DNA of 64,000 bases from the NCBI GenBank assembly GCA_028641055.1, contig CM054062.1, positions 20,703,639 through 20,767,638 of the forward strand, in the 5' to 3' direction. Below, piece by piece: positions 13,050 to 23,761 of this stretch. Each line of letters starts with the position of its first letter. Position 1 is the first letter of the stretch. The position numbers and the translations under genes are program-made. The notes beneath the pieces were generated by a model. That model did no database searches. It worked only from the letters and a program-made list of their open reading frames with translations, and was not told the origin of the DNA. The stretch comes from Alopecurus myosuroides (lineage: Eukaryota; Streptophyta; Magnoliopsida; Poales; Poaceae).

Positions 13050-14635
13050 TGTCCCATTTTTGGTTGCAAGTCGGGCTACGACTGGGGTTTTTTAGTTGCG
13101 AGTTGGCTTGTAACTGAGATTGTTCCGGTTGCAAGTGGGGTTGTAACTGACTTTTTTGAAGCTGCAAGCCGGGTTGCAACTGAGTTTCTTTTTCAGTTAC
13201 AAGTAAGGAAAGGTGCAACTAAGATTTTTTTATAGTTGTAAGTAGGTTTGCAATTAAGATTTTTTCAGTTGCATGTGGGGTTGTAACTGACTTCATTCCT
13301 AGATGGAAGTCAGATCGCAACTGTTTTTTTTTTGAGTTGCAAGTTAGGTTGAAACTAAGAATTTTATAAGTGAAAATGGGTTGCAATTTAGATTTTTTTT
13401 CAATTGTACTTCGGCTTGTAACATAGATTTTTTTCAGTTAAAAATCGTGTAGAAACTGACTTTTTCTCAGTTGCAAGTCGGGTTGTAACTTTCTTTCAGT
13501 TACAGACCATGGTGTAACTGAGAATTCAGTTGCAACTTTATTTAGAATTGTTTTCCTTCTTATTTCTGGCCATGTCTTAATAGGTTGCAATTGGGATATG
13601 TTTTCGAGTTGCATGTGTGGTTGTAATTGACATGAATTTTCTAGTTGCAGGTATGGTTGCAACTAAATTTCTCTAATTGCATGTGTGGTTGCAAATGATA
13701 TTTTCTCCAGTTGCAAGTATGTTTGCAACTATTTTTTTTTCCAATTGCAAGTGTGGTTTCAACTGACATTTTATTTAGTTGCAAGTGGGGTTGTAATTGA
13801 CATGTTTTCTCCTGTTGCAAGTACGGTTGCAACTGATATTTTTTCGTAGTTGTGAGTGCGGTTGCAGTTGATATTTTCTCTAGTTGCAAGTGAGGTTTGG
13901 AACCGAGATATATTTCTAGTTACTAGCGGGGTTGTAATTAAAATTTTCTCCAATTGCAAGTGTGGTTGCAAATGATATTTTCTCCAGTTGCAAGTGAATT
14001 TGTAGCAACTGATATTTGTTTTCTAGTTTCAAGTAGGGTTGTAACCAACATGCTTTTCGAGTTGCAAGTATGGTTGTAGCTGATATTGTTTCCCGTTGCA
14101 ACTGATATTTTTATATTTTTAAATAGGGTTGTAACTAGCATGCTTATAGAGTTGCAAGTGTGGTTGTAACTGATATTTTCTCCAGCTGCAAGTAAGTTTT
14201 AACTAAAATATTTTCCGGTTGCAAGCGGGCTTGTAACTGACATGCTTTTCCAATTGCAAGTGTTGTTGTAACTGACATGGTTTTCTAGCTGCAAGTGAGG
14301 GTTGCAACTGAGATATTTTTCTAGTCCCAAATAGGGTAGAAACTAATATGCTTTTTAGTTGCAAATGAAGTTGTAACTGACATTTTTCTCCGGTTGCAAC
14401 TGGGGTTGGAAGTTGTAACCGAGTTATTTTTCAGTTGCAAGGGGGATGTAACCGATATTTTTTTCGAGTTTCAATAAAATTGCAAAGAGATTTTTTCGGC
14501 TATAAATGAGTTTTGCAACTGAGTTTCTCGAAATTACATATGAGGTTGTAACTAACATTATTCAATTATAAACATGGTTGCAAGTGTGATAATTCGTTTA
14601 TAAATAGTATTTTTTTTGTTGCCACCGTGTTACAA
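13050..14635. repeat. TTGCAA hairpin array 1 (about 40-bp units)
   Basis: A degenerate tandem array of roughly 38 units averaging about 40 bp. A typical unit is AGTTGCAA, a loop such as GTGGGG, TTGCAACT, then a T-rich spacer (GA-TATTTTTTC). The two arms are inverted repeats, so each unit can form an 8-bp stem with a 5-6 nt loop on either strand. Units have drifted by substitutions (for example TTGTAACT for TTGCAACT). Short frames across it encode repetitive QLQPHLQ-type peptides and are by-products of the repeat. Confidence 0.85.
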
Positions 14636-15304
14636 CTAGGCATCCTTATTAACAGCCCCTAGTGGCTAGCAAGCAAACTGGTACTAACAAGAATTGCTCT
14701 AGCTCCACCGGTTACTCGACATACAATGTCCACAATAGTAGTACGAGATAAGTGTATGGGTCGGACGAAAGTATGTGTACCTAAAACCCATTACCTATAG
14801 CTCTATTCAGAAACGAATGCGGGTGACATAACACCTGACCGAGAATTAGCGATTCTAAAAAAAGGCTATATGAGAATTAGCTTAATTCTGAGTTAGCTGA
14901 GAATTAGACGGACCCATTTGCTAATTCTCGGCTAGCTGAGATTTAGCTTATTTCCCAGTCAATTGTATAGCCGTTAGATCTTATTTGGAGATTTGTGCGC
15001 ATCTGTCTTTTTGTGTTGTCCATTTTTTCACGTCTGCTAGGACGGACGACGGCCCATGTAAAAAAAATCTCCCATGTTGAAAAAAGGCTTATGTGGACCA
15101 GATCATGGACTACACATGTGTACGTCAATGTCTTTTAGCACTTGTGCGTGACACTTTTTTTATTTTATTCTTTTGTGTGTGTGAATAATTAACTAGATAA
15201 GTTAATTTTTATAAGCGACGATGTTTTCCATTTTATCTTTTGTTGACTTGTTTTACTTGAGTTTTATCTGAATTTTCTCAATCAGGTGTATTTAAGATCT
15301 TTTT
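14636..15304. other. Spacer between the two hairpin arrays
   Basis: Non-repetitive DNA with several GAGAATTAGC/GCTAATTCTC-type inverted motifs at 14870-14950. The motif at 14896-14915 (GCTGAGAATTAGACGGACCC) has a diverged relative at 16902-16921, on the other side of array 2. These may be remnants of transposon ends. No coding frame is convincing. Confidence 0.35.
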
Positions 15305-16155
15305 GGTCGCAATAGGGGTTGCAAATGAGTTTTTTAGTCGCAATTAAGTAATTTTTAGTTGTAAGTAGGCTTGCAACTTGAATTTTCGTCAGTTACAAGT
15401 GGGGTTGCAACTGAGTTTTTTAGTCGCAGCTAATTAATTTTCAGTTGCAAGTGGGGTTAAAACTGGGATTTTTGTTAGTTAGTTGGGTTACAACTGATTT
15501 TTTTCTTCAGTTGTAAGGGAAGTTGCAACTAAGATTTTTTTATGTTGCAGGTGGGGTTGTAACTGGGATTTTTCTGTTAGTACTTTTGTTTTTAGACAAT
15601 TGCATGTAGGATTGCAACTCGAGATTTTCTTCAATTGCAAGTGGAGTTGCAATTGGAAATTTTTTGTCTGTTACAAGTGTGGTTGAAACTGTAATGTTTC
15701 TTCTTGAGTTGCAAGTGAGGCCGCAACTGAGTTTTTTTCAGTTGCAAGTGGCTTTTGAAGTAAGATTTTTTGGGTGTGTAAGTGGGGTTGCAACTTAAAT
15801 TTATCTCTATGTACTTGTGATTTTAGTCCAAGTGAGGTTGCAACTTAAATTTATCTCTATGTACTTATGATTTTAGTCAATTGCAAGTGGAGTTGCAACG
15901 GTGATTTTCTTCAGTTGCAAGTGGAGTTGTAACTAGATTTTTTTTGTCCATTGAAGGTGTGGTTACAGCTGGGGTTTTCTTTTTCAGTTGCAAGTACGAT
16001 TGGAACTGAGATTTTTCAATTGGAATTAGGATTTTGTCAATTGCAAGTCGGTGTGCTACTAATATTTTATTGGGTTGCAAGCAGTGTTACAACATGGATT
16101 CTTCAGTTGCAACTGGAGTGGTAACTGAGATTGAGATTCTCGTTCTTAATTGCAA
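15305..16155. repeat. TTGCAA hairpin array 2
   Basis: A second array of the same hairpin unit, about 20 copies, again with T-rich spacers. It contains a local duplication of a stretch including TTGCAACTTAAATTTATCTC (15788-15807 and 15838-15857), showing that array growth was partly by local tandem duplication. Confidence 0.8.
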
Positions 16156-17194
16156 CTCCATTCACGATTGAAAAATATTTGTTACAAACTCCCCTAGCTC
16201 CGTTCGCAACTGAAATTATCTTAGTTATATATCTAACTTCAACTAAAATGTCAATTATCTATTGTCTCCCCTTACTAATTGAATCGTCTCTCAATTTCCA
16301 ATGTAGAGAAAAGTGTTAAAATGATTTTTTAGAAATAGTGAAGGAACCGAACTTACTGTACCTTGCAGGATACACGGTTGTATAAGTTAAAAAAAAAAAA
16401 AATTGGCCGTGCACGTGCATACGAGACCACAACCCAAGGCATGCATACAGCTCAAGGCCCACACCGCTGCCTGGGTCAACGAAGATCGGAGATCACATAC
16501 TGTGCATCTAAAACGCGGTGATGTCAACCTTTACTTATTAATGCCACGTAGGATTTTTGCTTAAATGAAGAAGAGAGAAAAAAAAAAGGTTACTTTCGCT
16601 TAGCTAAGAGATGATCCCTTAACAATTAAGAGATGTCTATTTTCTCCATTGTACTACATGCATGCGTTCCCTAACTGACGTAATTTTACACTGAGATTTA
16701 ATTAATTTTTATTAATTGTTAGGGATAATAATAAAAGATAACGCATTGTCCGACTAATATTTATTTGTGTTTCATGGTGACATAGAGGGTTGAGAGAAGA
16801 CTCATCCTCTCTAGCATTGTACATAGCATTGTACATGGCCTAATCGCTCCCAATGTACGTGGTGACGTGATCTGACTGAGAAATAGCCAAATTCTCAGCT
16901 AGATGAGCCTTAGACGGAACCGGGTCAAACCTTGGGGAGTATGTCATATCCCAACGACAACGAACGGTTCAGATAGCTCTTAGAGATCCATCTATGTATG
17001 GTAACGTCACTCTCCAGCCGGGGTCGCATTTCTGCAAAGTTCCATCGTCCATGACCCCGCGTGGTATGATACATTGATACTGACAAATTATGTTCTCGTC
17101 GCCGTCCAATGTCTCACATCACTTGCACCAACGCTCCGACGCCGACGGTCTGACCTTCTTCCCCAATCCACATGCGTCACAGGCTCACAGCAGG
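16156..17194. other. Unassigned intergenic stretch downstream of the UGT
   Basis: AT-rich DNA with poly-A runs near 16390 and 16575. A GAGAAATAGCC...GCTAGATGAG motif lies at 16876-16905. The part closest to the UGT stop is probably its 3' UTR and flank. No further gene is visible. Confidence 0.4.
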
Positions 17195-18589
17195 CTAGAG
17201 CTCCGACGCGAACGCCTGGAGGTTCCTCTCCGATGTCCCGCCGCGGGCGATCGCCTCGTTCGCACGCCCCATCCATCGGTCCGCCTGAGCCCGGATCCCC
17301 GACGCGGCCTCTCCGACGCCCATGACCGTGTTCACACACCGCTGCAGCTCGCGTCGCTCGACCACGCCCTCGCCGTCCACCCGTGCGCGCACGCCGACGC
17401 CCATTCGAGCCTCCACCAGCCACGCCACCGTCGGCTGGTCCGTCCACTGCGGCACGGCCACCATCGGCACGCCGCGCGTGACGCTCTCCAGCGCCGAGTT
17501 CCACCCGCAGTGCGTCACGAAGCAGCCCACCGCGGGGTGCGACAGCACCTTCACCTGGTCGCACCACTCCACCACAACCCCATTCTCGTGATCTACGCCG
17601 CCTTCACCGGCGTCCTTGCGCCCCACCCACAGGTACGGCCGGCCGGTCGCCTCCAGGCCGCGCCTCATCTCCTCCTCCTGCCGCTTTCCCATCGAAAACA
17701 CAGTCCCGAACGACACGTACACCACGGACCGCGCCGCCTTGGCATCCAGCCACTCCATGTATGCTGTCGCGTCATCGCGCCGGAACAGGTCCGTGCTCGA
17801 CGGAGGCGCCTCGTCCGGCACCACCGGCCCGACGGCTACGAGCTCGAACTGCGTGACTGCGCGGAGCTCCTCGGGCTCCAGCGCTTCGAACGTGTTGACG
17901 AGCAGCGTGTGCTTGTGCTCGTCGAGCGCCGAGAAGAGATCGCGCATCATGTCGAGCATCAGGTAATGCGGGTGCCCCGGCGAGGTGATGGACAGCACCG
18001 ACGGGAGCGCGCTGGACCTGAGCGGCGGCAGCCCCGGCAGCTCGACGACGGCGGCATCCGATTCAGCGTCCTTCGCGAACGATGAGACGATGAGCGCGTC
18101 GTGGCCGTGGAAGTAGTGGTAGTACACGGCGAACACGGCGGCGGGCTGGATCCAGTAGAGCGCGGCGGGGATCCCGTGTGCGCGAGCGACGTGGGCCGCC
18201 CACGGCACGAATAATACGTAGACCATGCGCGTGACGGGGCGGCCGCGCGCGGCGAGGCCAGCCACGACGGCGGAGAGCGTCTCGCGCCCCACGGCGCGGG
18301 AGCGCTCCTTGTAGGTGCCGGTGCCGTGCACCGCGGGATTGAAGCCCTCGTCGAAGCCGTCGGAGTAGGGGACGTAGAGCACGCCGGCGTCGTCGACGGT
18401 CTCCGCGTCGGGAGTCGCCAGGGAGGGGAACATGAGCCGGTGCCCGCCGATGGCGGTGGAGAAGGTGACGCGCGCGCTCGGCGTTGAGGACAGCACGCGG
18501 GCGGCGAGGCGGCGCGCCGGGTTGATGTGGCCCTGCATCGGGGTGGTGACGAACAGGAAGTGCGGTGTAGCTGAGGAGGATCCCTCCAT
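17195..18589 (-). CDS. UDP-glycosyltransferase, family 1 (UGT75-like)
   Basis: An intact, intronless 464-residue plant secondary-metabolite glycosyltransferase, which moves a sugar from a UDP-sugar to a small-molecule acceptor in the cytosol. I chose the ATG at 18589, because the protein then begins a few residues before the conserved FLFVTTPMQGHINP start; the open frame extends 41 codons further up but that part is not family-like. His21 is the catalytic base position. The 44-residue PSPG sugar-donor box spans residues 342-385, starts WCDQV, contains THCGWNS and ends WTDQ; the final Gln favours UDP-glucose. The ALYWIQPAAVFAVYYHYFHG stretch points to the UGT75 group (annotated in grasses as crocetin glucosyltransferase-like). 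In the VYVLFVPWAAH segment a Val sits where other UGTs have the catalytic-partner Asp or, in UGT75, often Thr. GC content is high, as usual for grass single-exon UGTs. The acceptor cannot be told. Confidence 0.93.
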   Translation of the reverse strand: MEGSSSATPHFLFVTTPMQGHINPARRLAARVLSSTPSARVTFSTAIGGHRLMFPSLATPDAETVDDAGVLYVPYSDGFDEGFNPAVHGTGTYKERSRAVGRETLSAVVAGLAARGRPVTRMVYVLFVPWAAHVARAHGIPAALYWIQPAAVFAVYYHYFHGHDALIVSSFAKDAESDAAVVELPGLPPLRSSALPSVLSITSPGHPHYLMLDMMRDLFSALDEHKHTLLVNTFEALEPEELRAVTQFELVAVGPVVPDEAPPSSTDLFRRDDATAYMEWLDAKAARSVVYVSFGTVFSMGKRQEEEMRRGLEATGRPYLWVGRKDAGEGGVDHENGVVVEWCDQVKVLSHPAVGCFVTHCGWNSALESVTRGVPMVAVPQWTDQPTVAWLVEARMGVGVRARVDGEGVVERRELQRCVNTVMGVGEAASGIRAQADRWMGRANEAIARGGTSERNLQAFASEL

Positions 18590-18633
18590 TGCGCCAAGAT
18601 TTTGGGTAAGGACGGCGTTACGCTGGGGGGACC

Positions 18634-18642
18634 CTATATATG
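18634..18642 (-). promoter_or_regulatory. Putative TATA box of the UGT gene
   Basis: CCATATATAGGG on the minus strand lies about 45-50 bases upstream of the chosen ATG. This would allow a very short 5' leader and supports the downstream start codon over the longer frame. Confidence 0.55.
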
Positions 18643-18825
18643 GATCGCGAGGGAGCCGACGACGAAGTCCGCGAGCACAGCAAAATGCTGGCAGGAGGAG
18701 AGCGCCACCCAATCTAGTAACGGGTAATTAGCTTTCTTTGTCGAGACATTCTCTAAGGCTTTGTTTTTTGTGAATTCTGTCGGTAAGATCGAGGCCGTCT
18801 GGGCTAATTTGGTGGTCAGTGGGCG

Positions 18826-19355
18826 AGAGGGAAGATTTTTATCCAAATATGACCCTCTGCCCATTTCGATTGTCAAAAATACCTACCACTGAGTGCAATT
18901 GCCAAATCTAACTTGGCGGTAAGGCAGCTAAGCAACACGTGTGTCATCCCGCCAAAGCATCCGGCGGAAGGCTCATCCAGCCACACAGTCTGGCGGAAGG
19001 TAACTGTTGGGCCAGCATGTCGATTTAGGGCTCACCTTAATGACATGCATGCCTAATTAAAGGGCTAACTAATGTTTACATGCCTTCATTGCATGCATGT
19101 TTGTGCAGGAATTGAAGAGCAAATTGGCAGCCCGACACCTTTCCGCCAACAGCAAAGGCGGAAATAAACATTCCGCCATTCTCCTAGGCGGAAACAGCAT
19201 TCCGCCATCCTATACGGCGGGAGGAGACACGTGTCACTTTTCCTGCTTTCCGCCAGGGTAGTCTTGACGTTTCATTTCATCGTGGGTTATTTTTTACATT
19301 GCTTTTGTCCAGACGGGTATATTTGTAATAAAATCGAGAGGGAACGTCTTTGCTG
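18826..19355. mobile_element. Possible MITE with GGCGGA/TCCGCC motifs
   Basis: The two ends are imperfect inverted repeats: GAGAGGGAAGATTTTTATCC... on the left, and on the right a stretch whose complement reads CCCTCTCGATTTTATTACAA.... The interior has many copies of TTCCGCC/GGCGGAA. The match of the ends is only about 70% by eye and no clear target duplication was found. It lies in the 5' flank of the UGT. Confidence 0.4.
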
Positions 19356-19523
19356 CCGAAGCGCATCCTGACGGAACTGCGCCGCGTCGAACACGAGCGC
19401 ATCAAACACATATTCCGTTGCAAACATGCAAGATTTCCAAAAGGCCAGCGCTAGGGGAGATGGCACAGATTGCCTAATTCTAGGTCCCTTCCATCACCAT
19501 TCCTGATCGTGTGGTAAAAAACC

Positions 19524-19990
19524 AGCCCCTTGCCCCTTTTTTATATAGAACCCGCACTCTACAACTTAAACGAAGTAGTATATTGCGCTGCCTCCGGTAA
19601 TCTCGATAATTACAGCAAAACTGTCGCTGGGGGATTTCGACTGATTATTGCAACAAATTCACGGTATCCCAACAAAAATTTCCGACCCGTGTAAAAAAAG
19701 TATTGGAACAAGAAAAAGATATTTACATCAATTAAAAAGTTGGTAAGCAACAAAATGATTTACCGCCAGCTGCAACAAAAACCCTCACATATTGCAACAA
19801 AAAAGGGTAGCAACAAAAAAAGCACGTATTTACAACATGTGAAGGAGCACGTAAAACATATCATTCCAAATAAATTCTAAAAAATATACGCATTTTCTAG
19901 AAAAATCATCTAGAAAACATTGCAACATCTTGTTTGTGCTTTCTCAACAAAATACGTTCGAAATTGTTACAAATTTTAAACACGTACGCA
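19524..19990 (+). repeat. Dispersed CAACAAAA repeat, copy 1
   Basis: This AT-rich stretch begins AGCCCCTTGCCCC, followed by a TTTTTTATATAGAACCCGCAC segment, TCTCGATAATTACAGCAAAACTG and many TTGCAACAAAA motifs. A second copy in the same orientation is at 58330-58720. No terminal inverted repeats were made out. Confidence 0.6.
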
Positions 19991-20279
19991 ACGTTGACTG
20001 AAAATGGCGAAAACACTTAGTGTACGTATGGCTGCACGTAGTTGGTATTTGCCGCCAGTTTGTTATTTTTTGGCCCAGTTTTTGTGTCTGAGCATTTTCC
20101 AAAATAGGAGTAAGTCAGTAGTCCAATCAGCAGATTTAGCACATAACCTTTCCCTCGTCCTACACCAACCCGTATCTTTAAATCTGGGCTACTACCCCCT
20201 TTCCATTACTTATCATAACGGAAATACATTGTACCAACATTAAAACAAAAGGATACGGGAAAGAGACAGCGCCCTCGCA

Positions 20280-21710
20280 TCACCCAGGAAACCCGCTGAT
20301 AAGTGCTCGACATCGAAACAGTATCTACGGGACAAAAACCTGGAGATACTCAAGAGCTATCCTAACATGAGAGAAAGTTTCAGCACCAAACACAAGGGAA
20401 CCGGTCGTATCAACTCTAACAGTAAACAACAACCAACCGGAAGATGATACTCTAACAACTGTCAATCCATGCTACCCACAACGGGCCAAAAAAAATGCTT
20501 CTTCATTGTCAAGCCAAAGAAACCCATCAGCTGGTCATCCCAGATCCCTCGATCAACAGCACTTCATTGGATCTTCCACTTGCGCCGACTTGCGAGACCT
20601 CTTTCATCTTCTTCATCAACTTCTCTGCTCCGTTCTTGATCTTCTCAGCTTCGCCCTCCGAGTACAAACCTGCCCAGTAGGTTAGGAAAGTAGCCATCGT
20701 GTAAACAATTACATCAGGGGTCTTGATAACATAATTTTCAAACGTAATCTTGTTTCTAGTTTTCCACACTGCCCAACACAAAGCTGCTAGAATGACTGTA
20801 TATAATTTCTCTTCTCCAGGAAGGTACCTATGGAACCAGACCCAACTTTGCCACATTCTTTTAGGAATATTAGTTGTTCCTATGCCAGCCCAAAGAATCC
20901 CCCAAACCACTTTGGTAGTATTACAAGTGAAAAACATATGAGCTGTTGTTTCCACATTCTTACAAAAAGAGCAATCAGGGCACCCCATCCACTTCCTTTT
21001 TCGCATATTACTTCTCGAGGGAATGGCATCTTGCATCAACTGCCAAATAAATTTTTTGATCTTAAGAGGCAAGCGAGCTTTCCAAATGAAACTATTATCA
21101 GCTCCCGACACAGTTTTCTCTAGCCATTGATACATAGATGGTGGGGAACTTCTTATTGGAGGTTAACTTCCAGCAAACTTCATCAGGAAGCAATGAAACA
21201 GGAATAGCTTGAACTGCTTGTTTGATTTCCTCCCATTGCCCCACTAGTTCTCCTGATATCCTCCTACGAAAGGGCATTTTACAGTTTTTTCCAACCACTT
21301 CCAACAAAGTGGTATTTTGGCACATAGAAATACTATACAACAAAGGGTAACTAGAACATAAAGCATTCTCATTGAACCAAGGATCTAGCCAAAACCTCAC
21401 CAAATTGCCACTCCTTAGGATGACTTTCCTCCCATAAAAATAAATCTCTCTCACGTTCATAATATTTTTCCAATAAGGTGAATCATTCACCTTTGTTTTC
21501 ACCTCTGCCACATTCTTGTGTTTCAAATATTTTTCCTTTATTATAGATTGCCATAAACCATCTTGAGTTTCCAATTTCCACCACCATTTACACATGAGAC
21601 TAATATTTTAATTATGTAAATCTTTAGCACCCAAGCCCCCTTTCTTTTTCGATCTACATATTCTCTTCCATTTAACCATATGATAGGTTCTTTTTTTTGT
21701 TATTTCCAGC
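20280..21710 (-). mobile_element. LINE 3' part: C-terminal ORF2 with zf-RVT domain
   Basis: The minus strand encodes the C-terminal part of a plant L1-type ORF2. The segment at 21098-21710 (MCKWWWKL, SGNLVRFWLDPWF) is the region after the reverse transcriptase. The segment at 20527-21135 carries the zinc-finger-like zf-RVT domain (FIWKARLPLKIKKFIWQL, CPDCSFC, AHMFFTC). A frameshift separates them near 21120, and a stop lies at 21602-21604. The ORF ends at 20527, followed by a 3' UTR to about 20280; no poly-A tail was found. The upstream part of the same LINE resumes at 30704. Confidence 0.85.
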
Positions 21711-21980
21711 TGATACGTCTCAAACGTATCTATAATTTCTAATGTTCCCTGTTATTTTCTTGCCATATGCTACATGTTTCTTATACACTTTATATCATTT
21801 TTATAGATTTTCTGGGACTAATCTATTAACAAGATGCCACAGAGCAAGTTCCTGTTTTCTGCTGTTTTTAGTTTCTGAAAAGTTAATCTGGAAATATTTT
21901 CGGAATTGGACGAAACAAAACCCAGAAGTCTTAGAAAGTCGTCACGTACACGGGGTCCAGAGGAGATCCGGAGGGGGGCC

Positions 21981-23554
21981 TGATACGTCATAAATGTATC
22001 TTAATTTCTGATGTTCCATGTTGTTTTTCTTATTGTGTCCCACATGTTTGCTATATACTTTATGTCATTTTTATCAATTTTCCGGACTAACCTATTGACA
22101 AGATGCCACAGAGCCAGTTCCCTGTTTCTACTGTTTTTAGTTTCAGAAAAGTTGTTCTGGAAATATTCTCGGAATTGGAAAATTCGAAGCCCGGAAGTCT
22201 TAGAATTCCCGAAGGTTCCATGGAGTCCCAAATAGACCCGGAGGGGGCCACACCATAGGGCGGCGCGCCCCTGGCCACGCCATGGGGTGGTGTGGTGCCC
22301 CCCGGCCGCCACCGCCTTTGCCCTTTTGCCTATTTATACCCCCCGAGACGTAAACCCTAAAGATATTCCACTTCATCTCGAAAAACACCCAAGGCCGCGG
22401 TCATCGTCATCCCGAGATCGGGAGGGTTCTGGAGCTCTCCCCAGCACCCTGCCGGGAGGGGAATTCATCACCGGAGGGGTCTAAACCACAATGGCCTCCT
22501 CCGAAGTGATGCGTGAGTAGTTCATCCCTGGACTACGGGTCCATAGCAGTAGCTAGATGGTTGTTCTCTCCACTTTCTGCCTCATGTTTAAATCTTGTGA
22601 GCTGCCTAACATGATCAAGATCATCTTTATGTAATGATACATGTTGTGTTTGCTGGGATCTGATGAATGTTGAATGCTATGTCTTCTGATTATCAATCTA
22701 TCATGTTATCTTCATGCATATGTTATTTATGATCTTGCATGCTCTCCGTTATTAGTAGATGCTCTGGCCAAGTAGATGCTAGTAACTCCAAGAGGGGGTA
22801 TTTATGGTCAATAGTGGGTTCATGCCTCCTTTGCATCTGTGCTCGAGTGACAGAAGCGTGATGGATGGAGGATGTGTTGTTGCCATTAGGGAGAAAACAA
22901 CGGTGTTTACCTAGTTTACAATGTTTACATTACACACTTTCCTTACGGTGATAATCTGTTGCTTTCAACTTAATACCCAACATTTGTTCGGATGATATTC
23001 GGAGGGTGGATTATTAGACATAGCTACAGTTGGATGACGGTCTATGTATTTTGTTGTAATGCCCGCATGAATCACATAGTAATATTTATGTATTGCATAT
23101 GCACTACGGTGCAGCCTTTATTTCTGTCAATTGCCCAGCTGTAATTTGTTGACCACACATGTTATTCATCTTTCACGGAGAGACACCACTAGTGAACTGT
23201 GGATCCCGGTCCATTTTCCTCATACTGATAAAACACCTACTGCTTTCATACTGTTGTCCTACTGTTTTCCACACCATATGTTTAACCTCTTTGTGTTCAG
23301 CAAAACCGGTGAGATCGACAACCTAACTGCTACGTTGGGACAGATTGATTTGACTGTGTTGTGTAGGTTCCACGTTGCTGCTGAACCGGTAGTGCACCCT
23401 GCCACCTCAGCTGCATCAACCTTCAGATATTGCTTTTCCTCCTACTGGTCGATTCAACCTTGGTTTCTTTTTTGAGGGAAAACTTGCTGCTACACTCTTC
23501 ACAATCTTTCTCTTGGGGTTTACCAACGTCAGCCTCATGTCAAGGCTCCCATCA
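21981..23554 (+). repeat. 5' LTR of element D
   Basis: Starts TGATACGTCATAAATG and ends CTCCCATCA. It is related over its length to the 3' LTR and to solo LTR C. Confidence 0.88.
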
Positions 23555-23561
23555 AGTTTTC

Positions 23562-23576
23562 TGGCGCCGTTGCCGG
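23562..23576 (+). promoter_or_regulatory. Primer binding site of element D (tRNA-Asp)
   Basis: TGGCGCCGTTGCCGG, seven bases after the LTR end, is complementary to the 3' end of tRNA-Asp, the primer typical of Athila-lineage elements. Confidence 0.75.
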
Positions 23577-23761
23577 TGAGGAAAAGAATTTCTGCAAGGG
23601 GAGTCTCTCACTTCCAATCTCTTTACTTTGTTTTTGTTTTGCTTAGTTTATTTTATTTTGTCTTGTTTGATTCTCTTTATAAAAAAAATAAAAAATTTAG
23701 TTCTTGTTCTAGCTATAGTTTTATTCCTGTTTTTAATCTTGCTTTGTCATGCTTGCTATCA

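Noticed and set aside
13438..14141. Open frames encoding QLQPHLQLEK-type repeat peptides on the minus strand
   Set aside because: They run through the hairpin array in several frames at once, the unit length is not a multiple of three, and no start context or domain is present. They are by-products of the repeat.
13050..16155. A CRISPR-like array of regularly spaced palindromic repeats
   Set aside because: The repeats are degenerate, the spacers are similar T-rich sequence rather than unique, the host is a plant nuclear genome and no cas genes are present.
17090..18085. A 331-codon plus-strand frame opposite the UGT
   Set aside because: It is a GC-rich mirror of the UGT coding sequence with no domain; the minus strand has complete family motifs.
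18590..18712. An N-terminal extension of 41 residues for the UGT (possible transit peptide)
   Set aside because: It overlaps the TATA-like sequence and is not conserved in the family; cytosolic UGTs start just before the first beta strand.
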